DNA of 64,000 bases from Noviluteimonas caseinilytica (GTDB taxonomy: Bacteria; Pseudomonadota; Gammaproteobacteria; Xanthomonadales; Xanthomonadaceae). The stretch spans positions 1-64,000 of the forward strand of contig NZ_AP024545.1 of the NCBI RefSeq assembly GCF_018406605.1, in the 5' to 3' direction. Shown piece by piece: positions 16,735-25,274 of this stretch (position 1 is the stretch's first letter; each line of letters starts with the position of its first letter). The notes under the pieces are model-generated. The model saw nothing but the letters and a program-made list of their open reading frames with translations. It did no database searches and was not told the DNA's origin. Position numbers and translations under genes: made by a program.

Positions 16735-18437
16735 GCCTCCCCTTCCCCGCGCGCATGCCGCATGGCCGCGATGCGGCACAGCGACACGCGCCCGTTCGCC
16801 ACCGTCGCGCGCACGCGCGCATGGCCCGTCGAGGGCGCGCCGTTGCCATTGATGTCGGGCGCCATCGCCAGCTCGCCCGCTTCGACCAGGTACGCGGCGT
16901 ACGCCTTCAGTTCGCGTTTGCGCTGCTCGGTGGGCAGCACCATCGCGCGGTGCAGGAAATTGGAATTGGTGTCAAACACCAGCGTCCCGCCGCACCACAG
17001 CGGCAGCATGGTGCCGTCGAGCGCGCCGAAGCGCTTGCCTTCCAGGGCCACGTCCTCGCTCCAGGTGAACTCGACGATGTGTTCCTTCGGCGGGCGATAG
17101 CCGCTGGGCGTGTGCTTGTTGGTGCGATAGACCGCGTTGACCGCGAGGTTGGCTTCGTACGGGATGCCGAACACCGCGCGATGCAAATCGAGGAAGCGGT
17201 ACGCATCGGCTGGCGTCGTCGCGGTTTCGGCCACGCTCTCGGCACGCAACGCGCGCTGGATGGCGTCGCGCGTCTTTTCGTCGGGCTTGCGCAAGGGGAT
17301 GCCGCGGGCCGTGAACAATTTCACGAGCTGCGCGCGGATCCCCAGGTCATCGACCGGATACGCCACTTCCTGCGCGCGCAGCACCGCTTCGGCGTAATCG
17401 GCGTAGCGCAGGTCCACCGGCGGGCAATAATCGATCGCGCGGAACATCACGCCGGCGGTGGACGTGGCCGCCTGCATCAGCGCGCCCATCGCATAGCCCT
17501 GGCGCTTGTTGAGCGCGGTTTCGCCGCCACGCTGCAGGTTGTCCTTGTAGAACCGGCGATACAGGTACTGCAGCAGGTCGTAGTAGATGCCGGTGAGCAC
17601 CTCGGACCAGTCGTGTTCCTCGAACGTGCCGACCAGCGACTCCATCGTGCGCTGGTTCCAGGCGCCGCGCAGGTAGTCCTCGTCCGGCAGGCCGCGCAAG
17701 GCGGCACCGAATTCGCTGGCGATCGCGGAGACGACGTTGTGCGCGTCCAGTTTCTCCGGCGCGTCCTTGACCACCTGGAAGGCGGTCTCGCGCGTCGACA
17801 GGCTCGCCATCATTGCGACCGCATCACCGAAGTACTCGTGGAAGCCCGCGGTCTCCGGCGAACTCACCTCGTTGTAGCCGGGCTTGAGCCCGTCGAGCAC
17901 CGCGTGCCCGAGTTCGTGCGTGATGATGTCGTGCGACAGGCAGGTAAAGACCGGCTTGCCTTCGAAGCCTTCGAAATAGAAGAAATGGATGCCGCCGGTA
18001 CCGCGGTCGTAGAACGCGTTCTCCGAGTAGCCCGCGTGCGGCAGCAGCAACAGGCGGCCATCGCGGTTGGCCCACGGGATCGCGCGGCCCAGCAGGTGGA
18101 TGTGTTCGATCTTCTCCAGCGTGCGCTCGACGATCGCCCACACGTTGACCTGGTGGAAATGGAAATCCGCCAGCAGCTTCTCGCGCGAGAGGCGCGCCAG
18201 CCCCGCGAAGCTGCCGTTGCGCTGCAAGCGCGCCGGCGCGAAGCGCACGTCCAGGTCCGCGTTGTAATCCACCACCACCGCGTGCGGCCCGCACGGGCCC
18301 GAGCCCGCCGTCGGATACACCATCGCGCGGTCCAGCGGCCAGAGCCCGTCGCGGCGCGCGACCAGCGGATCCTTGGGCAGGAACTTGACGTGGACGACGT
18401 CCTTCTTCGGCGCCTGTTTCTTCGTCGCCATGCTCAT
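16731..18437 (-). CDS. Gluzincin-type metallopeptidase (HELGH)
   Basis: 568 residues. The zinc motif HDIITHELGHAVLDGL places HExxH at residues 174-178. Downstream, ETAGFHEYFGDAVAMMASL supplies a candidate third ligand, Glu201, with the thermolysin-like arrangement GxxxExxxD. There is no signal peptide or propeptide; the N-terminus is MSMATKKQAPKK, so it seems to act in the cytoplasm, which is atypical for secreted M4 enzymes. A conserved-looking C-terminal domain follows (YRFLDLHRAVFGIP onward). The start overlaps the upstream SGNH gene stop (ATGA) and its own stop overlaps the MBL gene start (ATGA), so translation is coupled. Confidence 0.82.
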   Translation of the reverse strand: MSMATKKQAPKKDVVHVKFLPKDPLVARRDGLWPLDRAMVYPTAGSGPCGPHAVVVDYNADLDVRFAPARLQRNGSFAGLARLSREKLLADFHFHQVNVWAIVERTLEKIEHIHLLGRAIPWANRDGRLLLLPHAGYSENAFYDRGTGGIHFFYFEGFEGKPVFTCLSHDIITHELGHAVLDGLKPGYNEVSSPETAGFHEYFGDAVAMMASLSTRETAFQVVKDAPEKLDAHNVVSAIASEFGAALRGLPDEDYLRGAWNQRTMESLVGTFEEHDWSEVLTGIYYDLLQYLYRRFYKDNLQRGGETALNKRQGYAMGALMQAATSTAGVMFRAIDYCPPVDLRYADYAEAVLRAQEVAYPVDDLGIRAQLVKLFTARGIPLRKPDEKTRDAIQRALRAESVAETATTPADAYRFLDLHRAVFGIPYEANLAVNAVYRTNKHTPSGYRPPKEHIVEFTWSEDVALEGKRFGALDGTMLPLWCGGTLVFDTNSNFLHRAMVLPTEQRKRELKAYAAYLVEAGELAMAPDINGNGAPSTGHARVRATVANGRVSLCRIAAMRHARGEGEA

Positions 18438-19585
18438 TGCACCCGCGTGGGGAACAGGGTCTTGAGGTGCTGCTGGAACTTGGTGGCGAACGTTTCGAAC
18501 CCCGTCTTCGCCGGGTGCAGCTCGTTGTGCCAGGAACTCGCCTGCGGCGCGAGCGTGCCTTGCGTCGCCACGCACGTCACCTTCGGATGCGCGCCCGCCA
18601 GTTGCGTGAGCATCGCCTGGAACTGCTGCAGCATGACCTTCACGACGGCCTGCCCCGCGGCCTGCGACGGGAAGCCGCGCAGGTCGAACGTGGGTTTCAG
18701 CCACGGGCCGTAGTTGCACACGCCACGCCCGTCGGGGATCGCGAAGTCGTACCCGTGGAAGACCAGGTGCGTGGTGGGGCTGAGGCCGTCGCGCAGTTCG
18801 ATCAGGTCTTCGTAGCCCGCGCGCACGAGCGCCAGTGCCGTGTCGAACCGCGGCTGGTGCAGTTGCGACGCCGCCGATCCGCCCGCCGTGAAGTTGCGCA
18901 CCCACAGCGCCATCGGGTTGTCGACGATGTCGTTGCCGCCGCCGGAGAACAGCAGCACGTCCCACGGCCCGCCCGCCGGACACCCGTTCAGCAGCATCTG
19001 CACCATGCGCTTGCGCTGCGCGACGCCGAGCATGAAGCGCACTTCGTCGCCCGCGTCGGCCATGTTGAGGATCGGCACGCCCAGGCGCTTCTGCAGGCGC
19101 GGGATGATGCCGCCGCCGAACAGCGGGATCGGATAGTCGAACCAGGAATCGCCTTCGGCCAGCACCTGCAACGGCTTGAACGATGCGCTGCCGCCGGCGT
19201 TCTTCGCGAGCGTCCTGCGGGCCTTCGTCGCTTTCGTCGTCTTGCGCGCCGTCGTGGTGCGACGCACGCCGCGCTGCTTGAGCAGCGCCATCGTGTCTTC
19301 GTATTCCTGCAGGCGGCGGGCGCGTTCCTCGTCGTGCGATTGCTGCAGGCGCTTGCGTTCCGCACCGACGGCGGCGGGCGTGGTCGTCGCGGCCGCGAGT
19401 GCGCGGCGCGTCGTGCGCACCGGGCGGCGCGCACGGGCGAGCGCCTGCGCTTCCTCGAGCGTGAGCGGCGGACCGGAGGCGACGGACTTCGCGACTTTCT
19501 TCGCCGGCGTCTTGCGCGCAGCCTTCTTCGGCGCGGCCTTGCGCGCGGACTTCCTGCCGACGGACTTGCGCGGACCCTTGGCCAT
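18434..19585 (-). CDS. SGNH/GDSL hydrolase with histone-H1-like N-terminus
   Basis: 383 residues. The first 125 are Lys/Arg/Ala-rich, like histone H1 or the AlgP tail (KSVGRKSARKAAPKKAARK). The C-terminal SGNH domain shows block I (VLAEGDSWFDYP, nucleophile Ser), block III (FSGGGNDIVDNP) and block V (ELHPAKTGFE, His). It should be an esterase or lipase-like hydrolase. The basic tail suggests binding to nucleic acid or polyphosphate. No secretion signal is seen. It is the first gene of the operon with the HELGH peptidase and the MBL hydrolase. Confidence 0.82.
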   Translation of the reverse strand: MAKGPRKSVGRKSARKAAPKKAARKTPAKKVAKSVASGPPLTLEEAQALARARRPVRTTRRALAAATTTPAAVGAERKRLQQSHDEERARRLQEYEDTMALLKQRGVRRTTTARKTTKATKARRTLAKNAGGSASFKPLQVLAEGDSWFDYPIPLFGGGIIPRLQKRLGVPILNMADAGDEVRFMLGVAQRKRMVQMLLNGCPAGGPWDVLLFSGGGNDIVDNPMALWVRNFTAGGSAASQLHQPRFDTALALVRAGYEDLIELRDGLSPTTHLVFHGYDFAIPDGRGVCNYGPWLKPTFDLRGFPSQAAGQAVVKVMLQQFQAMLTQLAGAHPKVTCVATQGTLAPQASSWHNELHPAKTGFETFATKFQQHLKTLFPTRVQ

Positions 19586-19799
19586 CGAAGCACCTCATCC
19601 CGTGGGTGGACATCGTCCACCCCGTGCGTCGCAGATTCGGCGACGGCTGTTCCGGGTTAACGGTGCTTCGCAGGCGATGCGGACGGACGGTCGTCGGTCT
19701 CGGGGTGAGGATCAGTCACCGCGCGCGTCGCGCCGCCGATCTCATCCCGTGGGACGCGCCCATCGGATGTTGCGCACCCCGTTCCGCGATGCGCCTCCC

Positions 19800-19991
19800 A
19801 TGCCCACCGACGCCAGGATCGCCTGCACCCGTTGCCACCACGTGTTGTTGCGATGCCGCCTGCATTGCGACGTCTGCGGGCATGCGATGCCGCGCCGCGT
19901 GCGCCGCCGGTGGCGCACCGTGCTCGCGCGCTTCGGGTTGGCGCTGACCGCGGCGATGGCGCTCTACGTCAACGCGATGGGCGGGCCCTGA
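19800..19991 (+). CDS. Small zinc-ribbon membrane protein (putative)
   Basis: 63 residues. The N-terminal half has two Cys pairs (CTRC and CDVC) separated by a His/Leu stretch, as in a minimal zinc ribbon. A basic segment (PRRVRRRWRTVL) and one hydrophobic segment (FGLALTAAMALYVNAM) follow. It ends 27 bases before the acyltransferase. No family is recognised; support is the Cys spacing and topology only. Confidence 0.5.
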   Translation: MPTDARIACTRCHHVLLRCRLHCDVCGHAMPRRVRRRWRTVLARFGLALTAAMALYVNAMGGP

Positions 19992-20018
19992 CCGCAATCC
20001 ACGGTATCTTCCCGGCCC

Positions 20019-20978
20019 ATGGGGATCCGTTACAACCCGGCACTCGACGGCCTGCGCGCGATCGCGGTGCTCGCCGTCATCGAGTACCACGCGCACTGGC
20101 ACTGGCTCGGCCTGGAAGGCGCGCTGGGCGTCGATGTGTTTTTCGTCTTGTCGGGCTTCCTGATCACCTCGTTGTTGCTGCAGGAAGACGCCGGCGGTGG
20201 GATTCGCCTGGGCGCGTTCTACCTGCGGCGTGCGCGGCGCCTGTATCCCGCGCTGGTGATGCTGGTCGCGGCGACGGTGCTGGTGGGGTGGACCAGCCTG
20301 GGCGCGGCGCTGCATGCCCTCGTCTACGTGACCGATTACGTGCGGCCCTCGGAGATCCTCGGCCACACGTGGTCGCTGTCGGTCGAAGAGCACTATTACT
20401 TGTTGTGGCCGCTGTTGCTGCCGTTCGTGGCGCGCATGCCGCGCGGGCGCGCGGTGGTGCTGCTGGGCGCGATCTATGTCGTCGCCACGGCTTGGACCGC
20501 GCTGCAACCCTTCGAGTGGCGCGCGGGGGTGCGCTTCGATACCCGGATGACGGGACTGGTGCTGGGTTCATTGCTCGCGTTCCGCCCGCGCGGCATGACA
20601 TTGCCGCTCGCAGCGCTGGCCGTGGGCTCCGCGCTGGTGATAGCTGGCTACACCAACCATCGTCCGTTCGCCGAAGCCGCCACGGCGTGCATCATCGTGC
20701 TGTCGTATCGCACGACGCTGCCGTTCCTGACGCGCGCGCCGCTGGTCTACCTCGGCCGCATTTCATACGGGATGTACCTGTACCACTGGCCGATCGCCTG
20801 GGCGCTGCGCAATACGCTGGACGGGCTGCCGCAGTTGTTGCTCATCGTGGCGACGACGATCGCGTGCGCGGCGGTGTCGTTCCAGACGATCGAACGGTGG
20901 TTCCGGTCACCCGATCGACCTGCGGGGCGCGACATCGCTGCGGATGGCTCCGCCGTCGTCGCGCCCGGCCAACCCTGA
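20019..20978 (+). CDS. Membrane acyltransferase, acyltransferase-3 (OafA-like) family
   Basis: 319-residue polytopic membrane protein. The N-terminal signature YNPALDGLRAIAVLAVIEYHAH and GVDVFFVLSGFLIT are diagnostic for the acyltransferase-3 family, which O-acylates surface sugars. The RRARRLYPAL motif is also present. It is shorter than OafA and lacks the SGNH domain found in many relatives. Its polysaccharide target is not indicated by neighbours. Confidence 0.92.
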   Translation: MGIRYNPALDGLRAIAVLAVIEYHAHWHWLGLEGALGVDVFFVLSGFLITSLLLQEDAGGGIRLGAFYLRRARRLYPALVMLVAATVLVGWTSLGAALHALVYVTDYVRPSEILGHTWSLSVEEHYYLLWPLLLPFVARMPRGRAVVLLGAIYVVATAWTALQPFEWRAGVRFDTRMTGLVLGSLLAFRPRGMTLPLAALAVGSALVIAGYTNHRPFAEAATACIIVLSYRTTLPFLTRAPLVYLGRISYGMYLYHWPIAWALRNTLDGLPQLLLIVATTIACAAVSFQTIERWFRSPDRPAGRDIAADGSAVVAPGQP

Positions 20979-21005
20979 TCCCCGCACACGCCCGAAAGGA
21001 ATCGC

Positions 21006-21503
21006 ATGTCCCCGTCTCCGATCGCCATCGCCTTCCGCCTCACGTTCCGCGAGCGGCTGAAAGCCAGCGCGACGATTTCGCTCACGTCGGTGGCCACGTG
21101 GGTGTCGATCGTCGTCGATGTGCTCGCGATCCTGGCGTTCTGCCTGTTCGCGGACGCGCCGTGGTTCCCGTTCGAGTTCCCGTTCATCGCCGTGCCGATT
21201 TCCGTGCTGGCGATGCTGCCCTTGGGCTGGTGGCTGACGGCGATCAGGTACGCGCGGGCGGAACGCGACCTGGGCCGCGCCGCGTTCGAAATCGCCGACG
21301 CGGGCCTGCACATCGTCACCGATCGCGTGGACCAGCGCCTCGCCTGGCAGGCCATCCGGAAATTCCGCGAACGCGCCGGCTTCCAGATGTATTACTTCGC
21401 GCGCCAGCAGGCGATGTGCTTTCCGTTGCGCGCCTTCGCTTCCCGCGAAGAGGCGGACGCAGCCCGGGCCCTCGCGCGCTCGGGGGGTGTTGCAGGCGCC
21501 TGA
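21006..21503 (+). CDS. YcxB-like membrane protein, copy 1
   Basis: 165 residues. Two membrane segments near residues 25-80 (SIVVDVLAILAFCLF, VPISVLAMLPLGWWLTA) precede a YcxB-like C-terminal domain whose signature is GLHIVTDRVDQRLAWQAIRKFRERAGFQMYYF. AAGGAA stands ahead of the ATG. The function of the family is unknown. Two further paralogues follow at 22.4 and 22.9 kb with the same RERGGF/RERAGF motif. Confidence 0.82.
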   Translation: MSPSPIAIAFRLTFRERLKASATISLTSVATWVSIVVDVLAILAFCLFADAPWFPFEFPFIAVPISVLAMLPLGWWLTAIRYARAERDLGRAAFEIADAGLHIVTDRVDQRLAWQAIRKFRERAGFQMYYFARQQAMCFPLRAFASREEADAARALARSGGVAGA

Positions 21504-21504
21504 G

Positions 21505-21876
21505 TCAGTGCGTTGCGGCTTCGGCCTTTGACGCCGATGGCGTCACGCGGCACTGCATGTCGTCGGCGCTCGATCGCTTGTCGGCCCCGATGGAACGCAC
21601 GCCCACGATGACCCCGCGTTCGACGATCGGCTCGAATGGCAAGCGTCGACCATCAAGGAGCGACCCGGGTCCCGCGTACCGCGTCCCGTCAGGCGCCTGG
21701 AACAGTCCGCGCAAGCCTTGCGCCGCGGTGAGCGGCTGGTGCTGGTCGCGCTCGTACGCTTCGATCTGGTGGCACAACAATGCGACCTGCGCCTTCGTGA
21801 GCCTGTCGACGTCATCGGTCCAGCCGCATCCCGTCAACCAGGCGACGACGCACGCACCCATCATCACGTTCCGCAT
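21505..21876 (-). CDS. Putative lipoprotein
   Basis: 123 residues from the ATG at 21876. The lipoprotein signal (MRNVMMGACVVAWLTGCGW) has its lipobox at LTGC. The mature part contains an LTAAQGLRGLFQAPDGTRYAGPGSLLDG segment resembling type II secretion pseudopilin-associated or GspG-like loops, but no domain is assigned. It converges with the first YcxB-like gene, one base apart. Confidence 0.75.
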   Translation of the reverse strand: MRNVMMGACVVAWLTGCGWTDDVDRLTKAQVALLCHQIEAYERDQHQPLTAAQGLRGLFQAPDGTRYAGPGSLLDGRRLPFEPIVERGVIVGVRSIGADKRSSADDMQCRVTPSASKAEAATH

Positions 21877-21917
21877 TGCTCGCTCCTCGTTGGCGCATGC
21901 CGCGCAACGTCCGCGCC

Positions 21918-22244
21918 CTACTGCATTCGTGCATACACCACGCACGCCACCAGCGCGAACACCACCAGCAGCGCGATGAACCCCCACTTGAGCAAACGCG
22001 GATCGAGGCTCGCGACATCACGCTCGAAGGCATCGACATCGACGGGCTCGGCGACGTCGTGGTCCGGGTTGTCGAGCAAGGCCCGCGCATCGTCGTACTG
22101 GGCGTTGATGCAGACGAAGATCGCGTCGTTGAACACGTTCCGGATCCCCGCGCCCCGGACGAACGTGGGAATGCCCTTGTGGTAGAGCCGCAAGGTGATC
22201 TCGTTCGCGAGCGTCCGATCCTGGACGTAAGTGAGCAGGCGCAT
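21918..22244 (-). CDS. DUF2007-type putative signal-transducing protein with C-terminal membrane anchor
   Basis: 108 residues. The N-terminal ferredoxin-like DUF2007 domain is recognised from RLLTYVQDRTLANEITLRLYHKGIPTFVRG and the INAQYDDARALLDN helix. A C-terminal hydrophobic segment (WGFIALLVVFALVACVVYARM) anchors it. Proteins of this family occur in nitrogen-signalling contexts elsewhere, but nothing nearby supports that here. Confidence 0.78.
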   Translation of the reverse strand: MRLLTYVQDRTLANEITLRLYHKGIPTFVRGAGIRNVFNDAIFVCINAQYDDARALLDNPDHDVAEPVDVDAFERDVASLDPRLLKWGFIALLVVFALVACVVYARMQ

Positions 22245-22382
22245 CGCGTCGGATCGTCCCCGGCATGCCGCCCCGCGCGGCCCCGGGGAGCATAGCCTCG
22301 CCACGCGAACCCCGCCCACGGGACAAGGTCCCGGCGCTCGCGTAGCCTTGCCCGCACGCAGCCCACCACCCACGCCCGCCGC

Positions 22383-22871
22383 ATGACGCCCACCGCGATC
22401 CACCTGCCCGACGTCCGGATGACGTTCGCCGAGTGCGTGAAGGCGCTCGCACTGGTCTCGGTGCGCGTGCCGAAACTCTGGGCATGCATGGCACTGTTCT
22501 GCGCCGGGGGCCTGGCGGTGCTGATCCTGTCCTCGCGCGCCGGCCAGCTCGACGCCGGCGCGCTCGCGGCCGGCCTGGCCGGCATCGCCTTCGTGCCGGG
22601 GTTGCTGGTTGCCGCCGCCTGGAACAGCCGTCGTGCGCAGAAGTCCGCGGTCGCCTATCGCTTCACGGCCGAAGGCCTGCATATCAGCACCCAACACAGT
22701 CAGACGCAGATGTCCTGGACGAACATCCGCAACATGCGCGAGCGCGGCGGGTTCCTCATGCTCCGCATCGGCGAACAGTGCGTGCTCTGCATGCCGCGGC
22801 GACTGTTCGGCCCGACGGAAGTCGGCGCGGTGCGCGCACTGGCGCGCGATGCCGGGGTGGAAGGCGCATGA
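22383..22871 (+). CDS. YcxB-like membrane protein, copy 2
   Basis: 162 residues with two membrane segments (LWACMALFCAGGLAVLIL, AGIAFVPGLLVAAAW) and a YcxB-like tail (GLHISTQHSQTQMSWTNIRNMRERGGFLML). Its stop overlaps the next paralogue's start in ATGA, so the two are translationally coupled. The function is unknown. Confidence 0.8.
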   Translation: MTPTAIHLPDVRMTFAECVKALALVSVRVPKLWACMALFCAGGLAVLILSSRAGQLDAGALAAGLAGIAFVPGLLVAAAWNSRRAQKSAVAYRFTAEGLHISTQHSQTQMSWTNIRNMRERGGFLMLRIGEQCVLCMPRRLFGPTEVGAVRALARDAGVEGA

Positions 22872-23428
22872 CGCCGGACGCCCTGCCTTCCGGCAACGGC
22901 GTGATGCCGGTCTACACGCCATCGACCGAGCCCGTGGTGCGGCTGGAAGTCCGCCTCTCGTTCTTCGATCGCCTGCGCGCGGGTTTCGCCGCCCTTCCCA
23001 ACCAGACGAAGAGCCTGCGCTTCGGGGCCGTCTTCGCCGCACTGGGGTTGTGCGTGCTGGTCCTGTTCCCGGCCGTGATGCACAAGCCGCCGTCCTGGAT
23101 CGACTGGCTGGTGGGCCTGTACTTGCTGGGGTTCCTGCCGATCGCCGTCGCGTCCGGTGCATGGACTGGTTATCGCGCCGCGCGTTCGTACGGCGGGCGG
23201 TTCTCCTACGAGTTCAGCGAAGCGGGCCTGCGCGTCTTCACCCCGAAGGTCGACCGCAAGCACGCATGGCGCGGCATGACCCGCGTGCGCGAACGCGGTG
23301 GCTTCCTGCTGGTGTATTTCGGCGGCTGCGCGTACGCGTTGCCGCTCCGGGACTTCCCGGATGCGCACGCCCTGCAGGAAACGCGGCGCCTGGCGCAGGT
23401 CGTCGGGACCGATCAGCTCCCGGCCTGA
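22868..23428 (+). CDS. YcxB-like membrane protein, copy 3
   Basis: 186 residues, slightly longer at the N-terminus than copies 1 and 2. Two membrane segments (FGAVFAALGLCVLVLFPAVM, WLVGLYLLGFLPIAVASGAW) precede the YcxB-like domain (GLRVFTPKVDRKHAWRGMTRVRERGGFLLVYF). The ATG at 22868 overlaps the stop of copy 2. The last 16 bases overlap the next minus-strand gene. Confidence 0.82.
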   Translation: MTPDALPSGNGVMPVYTPSTEPVVRLEVRLSFFDRLRAGFAALPNQTKSLRFGAVFAALGLCVLVLFPAVMHKPPSWIDWLVGLYLLGFLPIAVASGAWTGYRAARSYGGRFSYEFSEAGLRVFTPKVDRKHAWRGMTRVRERGGFLLVYFGGCAYALPLRDFPDAHALQETRRLAQVVGTDQLPA

Positions 23429-23676
23429 GCGTCCGCCCCGCCGATCGCGAAGAACTGTTCGCGCGACAGGGACGCATAGGCCTGCGTGGCGAACTGCTGT
23501 TGCAGGCTGCGCCGGAGGTCGTCGTCGAAGCTGTCGCACGCCATCTCGCCCAGGAACGTGAGCGCGTCGTCTTGGTCGTCTTCGAGGAACGGCGCATTCG
23601 CAGGCGCGAGGAGATAGCTGCCGTCGCGACAGCGGTAGGCGATCAGGGGTGCGTGGCAATCGGACACTTGGGGCAT
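23413..23676 (-). CDS. Small hypothetical protein
   Basis: 87 residues from the ATG at 23676 (MPQVSDCHAPLIAYRCRDGS). It is acidic in the middle (LEDDQDDALTFLGEMACDSFDDDLRR) and has no recognised domain. The upstream in-frame extension would run through the terminator-like hairpin near 23800, so the short form is preferred. Confidence 0.6.
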   Translation of the reverse strand: MPQVSDCHAPLIAYRCRDGSYLLAPANAPFLEDDQDDALTFLGEMACDSFDDDLRRSLQQQFATQAYASLSREQFFAIGGADAQAGS

Positions 23677-23779
23677 GGGGAATGCTCGAAGTTCGGCGCG
23701 CGAGCCGCCGCGCGCAGTGGGCAACATACGCCTGCCGCCCTCCGCCGAAATAACGATTCGCTGAGATTCGGCGCCCCTG

Positions 23780-23814
23780 TAACAAAGGAAAACCCCGCGA
23801 GGGGAGCGCGGGGT
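23780..23814 (-). terminator. Probable rho-independent terminator of the XRE gene
   Basis: On the minus strand, ACCCCGCG / CTCCCCT / CGCGGGGT (arms 23792-23799 and 23107-type partner at 23807-23814) is followed by TTTTCCTTTG. It lies about 120 bases after the stop of the minus-strand XRE regulator. Confidence 0.75.
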
Positions 23815-23937
23815 CTTCAGGGATCTAGGGGATACCCGGCCCCGTCCTTGGGGCTGAAGGCAGTCTTTCATTCGGCAGGTGATGGATTCGTGGATGCACG
23901 GCGCGCGGGAAAAGGTTCACGTGATTCACGCGAGCAA

Positions 23938-24366
23938 CTACCCCGACAACATCTCCACCACGCGGACCACCGCTTCGCGCCTGCGATCCGACACGCGCCG
24001 CAATCCCTGCAGGATCCGGCTCTCCAGTTCGTCGCGCGCGAAATCGTCGACGACCACCGCGGCATCGAACGCGCCCGCGTCCGGATTGCTCGGTCCTCGC
24101 CCGGTCGCCAACCATTCGAAACACACGCGCGTCTCGCACGCGATCTGCGCCAGGTGGCCCACGCTCGGCGTGGTGCCGCCTTCGCGTTCCCATTGCGTGA
24201 CGGCGCTGCGCTGCACGGCGAGGCGGCGGGCCACTTCGGTCTGCGTCAATCCGGCCTGCGTGCGGGCACGGCGGATGCGGGTGGAGATGGAGAACACGGG
24301 CGCGCCTGTCGAAGCTCCGTTGATGTTCGTAACGCGAACCGGGTAGCGAGGCTGCCACCCCCTCAT
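23938..24366 (-). CDS. XRE-family transcriptional regulator
   Basis: About 142 residues. A helix-turn-helix of the Cro/CI type is clear: RIRRARTQAGLTQTEVARRLAVQRSAVTQWEREGGTTPSVGHLAQIA. A short C-terminal helical tail (RDELESRILQGLRRVSDRRREAVVRVVEMLSG) probably mediates dimerisation. The start is uncertain: ATG 24366, GTG 24378 and GTG 24297 are all in frame, and the domain begins just after the last. No adjacent toxin or phage genes point to a target. Confidence 0.82.
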   Translation of the reverse strand: MRGWQPRYPVRVTNINGASTGAPVFSISTRIRRARTQAGLTQTEVARRLAVQRSAVTQWEREGGTTPSVGHLAQIACETRVCFEWLATGRGPSNPDAGAFDAAVVVDDFARDELESRILQGLRRVSDRRREAVVRVVEMLSG

Positions 24367-24617
24367 CAAACGGCACACGGATTCACCCCGTGACCGGGAT
24401 TTCCCGCATTCATCGCCGTGCCGCTACCGGGGCAGCGATTCTTGCGGCAACTGGTCCGTGCGCGCTGCCCCCGGGCACCGCATGCCCCGGATGGGGGGCG
24501 CGCGGACCCACCGGGAAGCGATGCTCACCACGCCATTCGTGCAGGCGGTGACCGTCGAAATGGCATGCGCGCGTTGCCATGGAAGCGCAGCTTGCGCGCC
24601 GCGTGCAAGGCGAGGCC

Positions 24618-25274
24618 ATGCACCTGATCGTGTTCACCCCGGTGCGATTGCTCGGTGATGGATTGGCAGCCTCGCTTGCCAACCGCCCCGGCATGGTCGT
24701 GCGCGCGGTGGTCAACGCCTTCGCGGACCTGCACGGGGCGCTCGCGAACACCGAGGTCGACCTGGTCCTGATCGACGTCACCCAGGGCATCGACCTGTCG
24801 GACGTGCGCGCCATCGCGCAGGCGTATCCCGACGTGTTGCTGGTCGCCCTGGGCCTGGACGAACAACGCCAGAACGTCATCCGCTGCGGGCACGCCGGCT
24901 TCACCGGCTACGTGCCGCGCGATGCATCGATCGATGGTTTGTGCGAAGCCCTGTCGGACGTCGTGCATGGCCGCCTCGCCTGCTCCGCCGAGATCTCGTG
25001 CGAATTGCTGCGCGCGTTGTTCCGCATGGAACAGCCGGCGACGGGCCCCGCCCCGGGCCAGCCGTTGAGTCGCCGCGAATGCGAAGTGATGCATTTGATC
25101 GAGCGCGGGCTGTCGAACAAGGAGATCGCGCGGGAGCTGAGCCTGAGCGTGTCGACCGTGAAGCACCACGTGCACCACATCCTGGAGAAGCTGGCGTTGT
25201 CGCGCAGGACGCAGGCGATGTATCGGGCGCGGGAAGCGCCGTGGATTGCGTCGCCCACGCAAGCCAACCACTAG
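24618..25274 (+). CDS. LuxR-type response regulator
   Basis: 218 residues from the ATG at 24618. The receiver-like N-terminus keeps VDLVLIDVTQGID with an Asp in the phospho-acceptor region, but the acidic pocket is degenerate (MHLIVFTPVRLLGDG), so phosphorylation is doubtful. The C-terminal LuxR HTH is complete: LSRRECEVMHLIERGLSNKEIARELSLSVSTVKHHVHHILEKL. It lies directly downstream of the eCIS effector end, convergent and overlapping it by 4 bases; a regulatory link to the eCIS is possible but unproven. Confidence 0.88.
   Translation: MHLIVFTPVRLLGDGLAASLANRPGMVVRAVVNAFADLHGALANTEVDLVLIDVTQGIDLSDVRAIAQAYPDVLLVALGLDEQRQNVIRCGHAGFTGYVPRDASIDGLCEALSDVVHGRLACSAEISCELLRALFRMEQPATGPAPGQPLSRRECEVMHLIERGLSNKEIARELSLSVSTVKHHVHHILEKLALSRRTQAMYRAREAPWIASPTQANH

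Noticed and set aside
16731..19613. A 960-residue open frame covering the SGNH and peptidase genes
   Set aside because: The N-terminal two-fifths is an out-of-frame shadow of the SGNH gene; the real peptidase starts at 18437 with an ATGA overlap.
24338..24617. Possible extra gene between XRE and LuxR genes
   Set aside because: Open frames are short and without ribosome binding site or plausible protein character.
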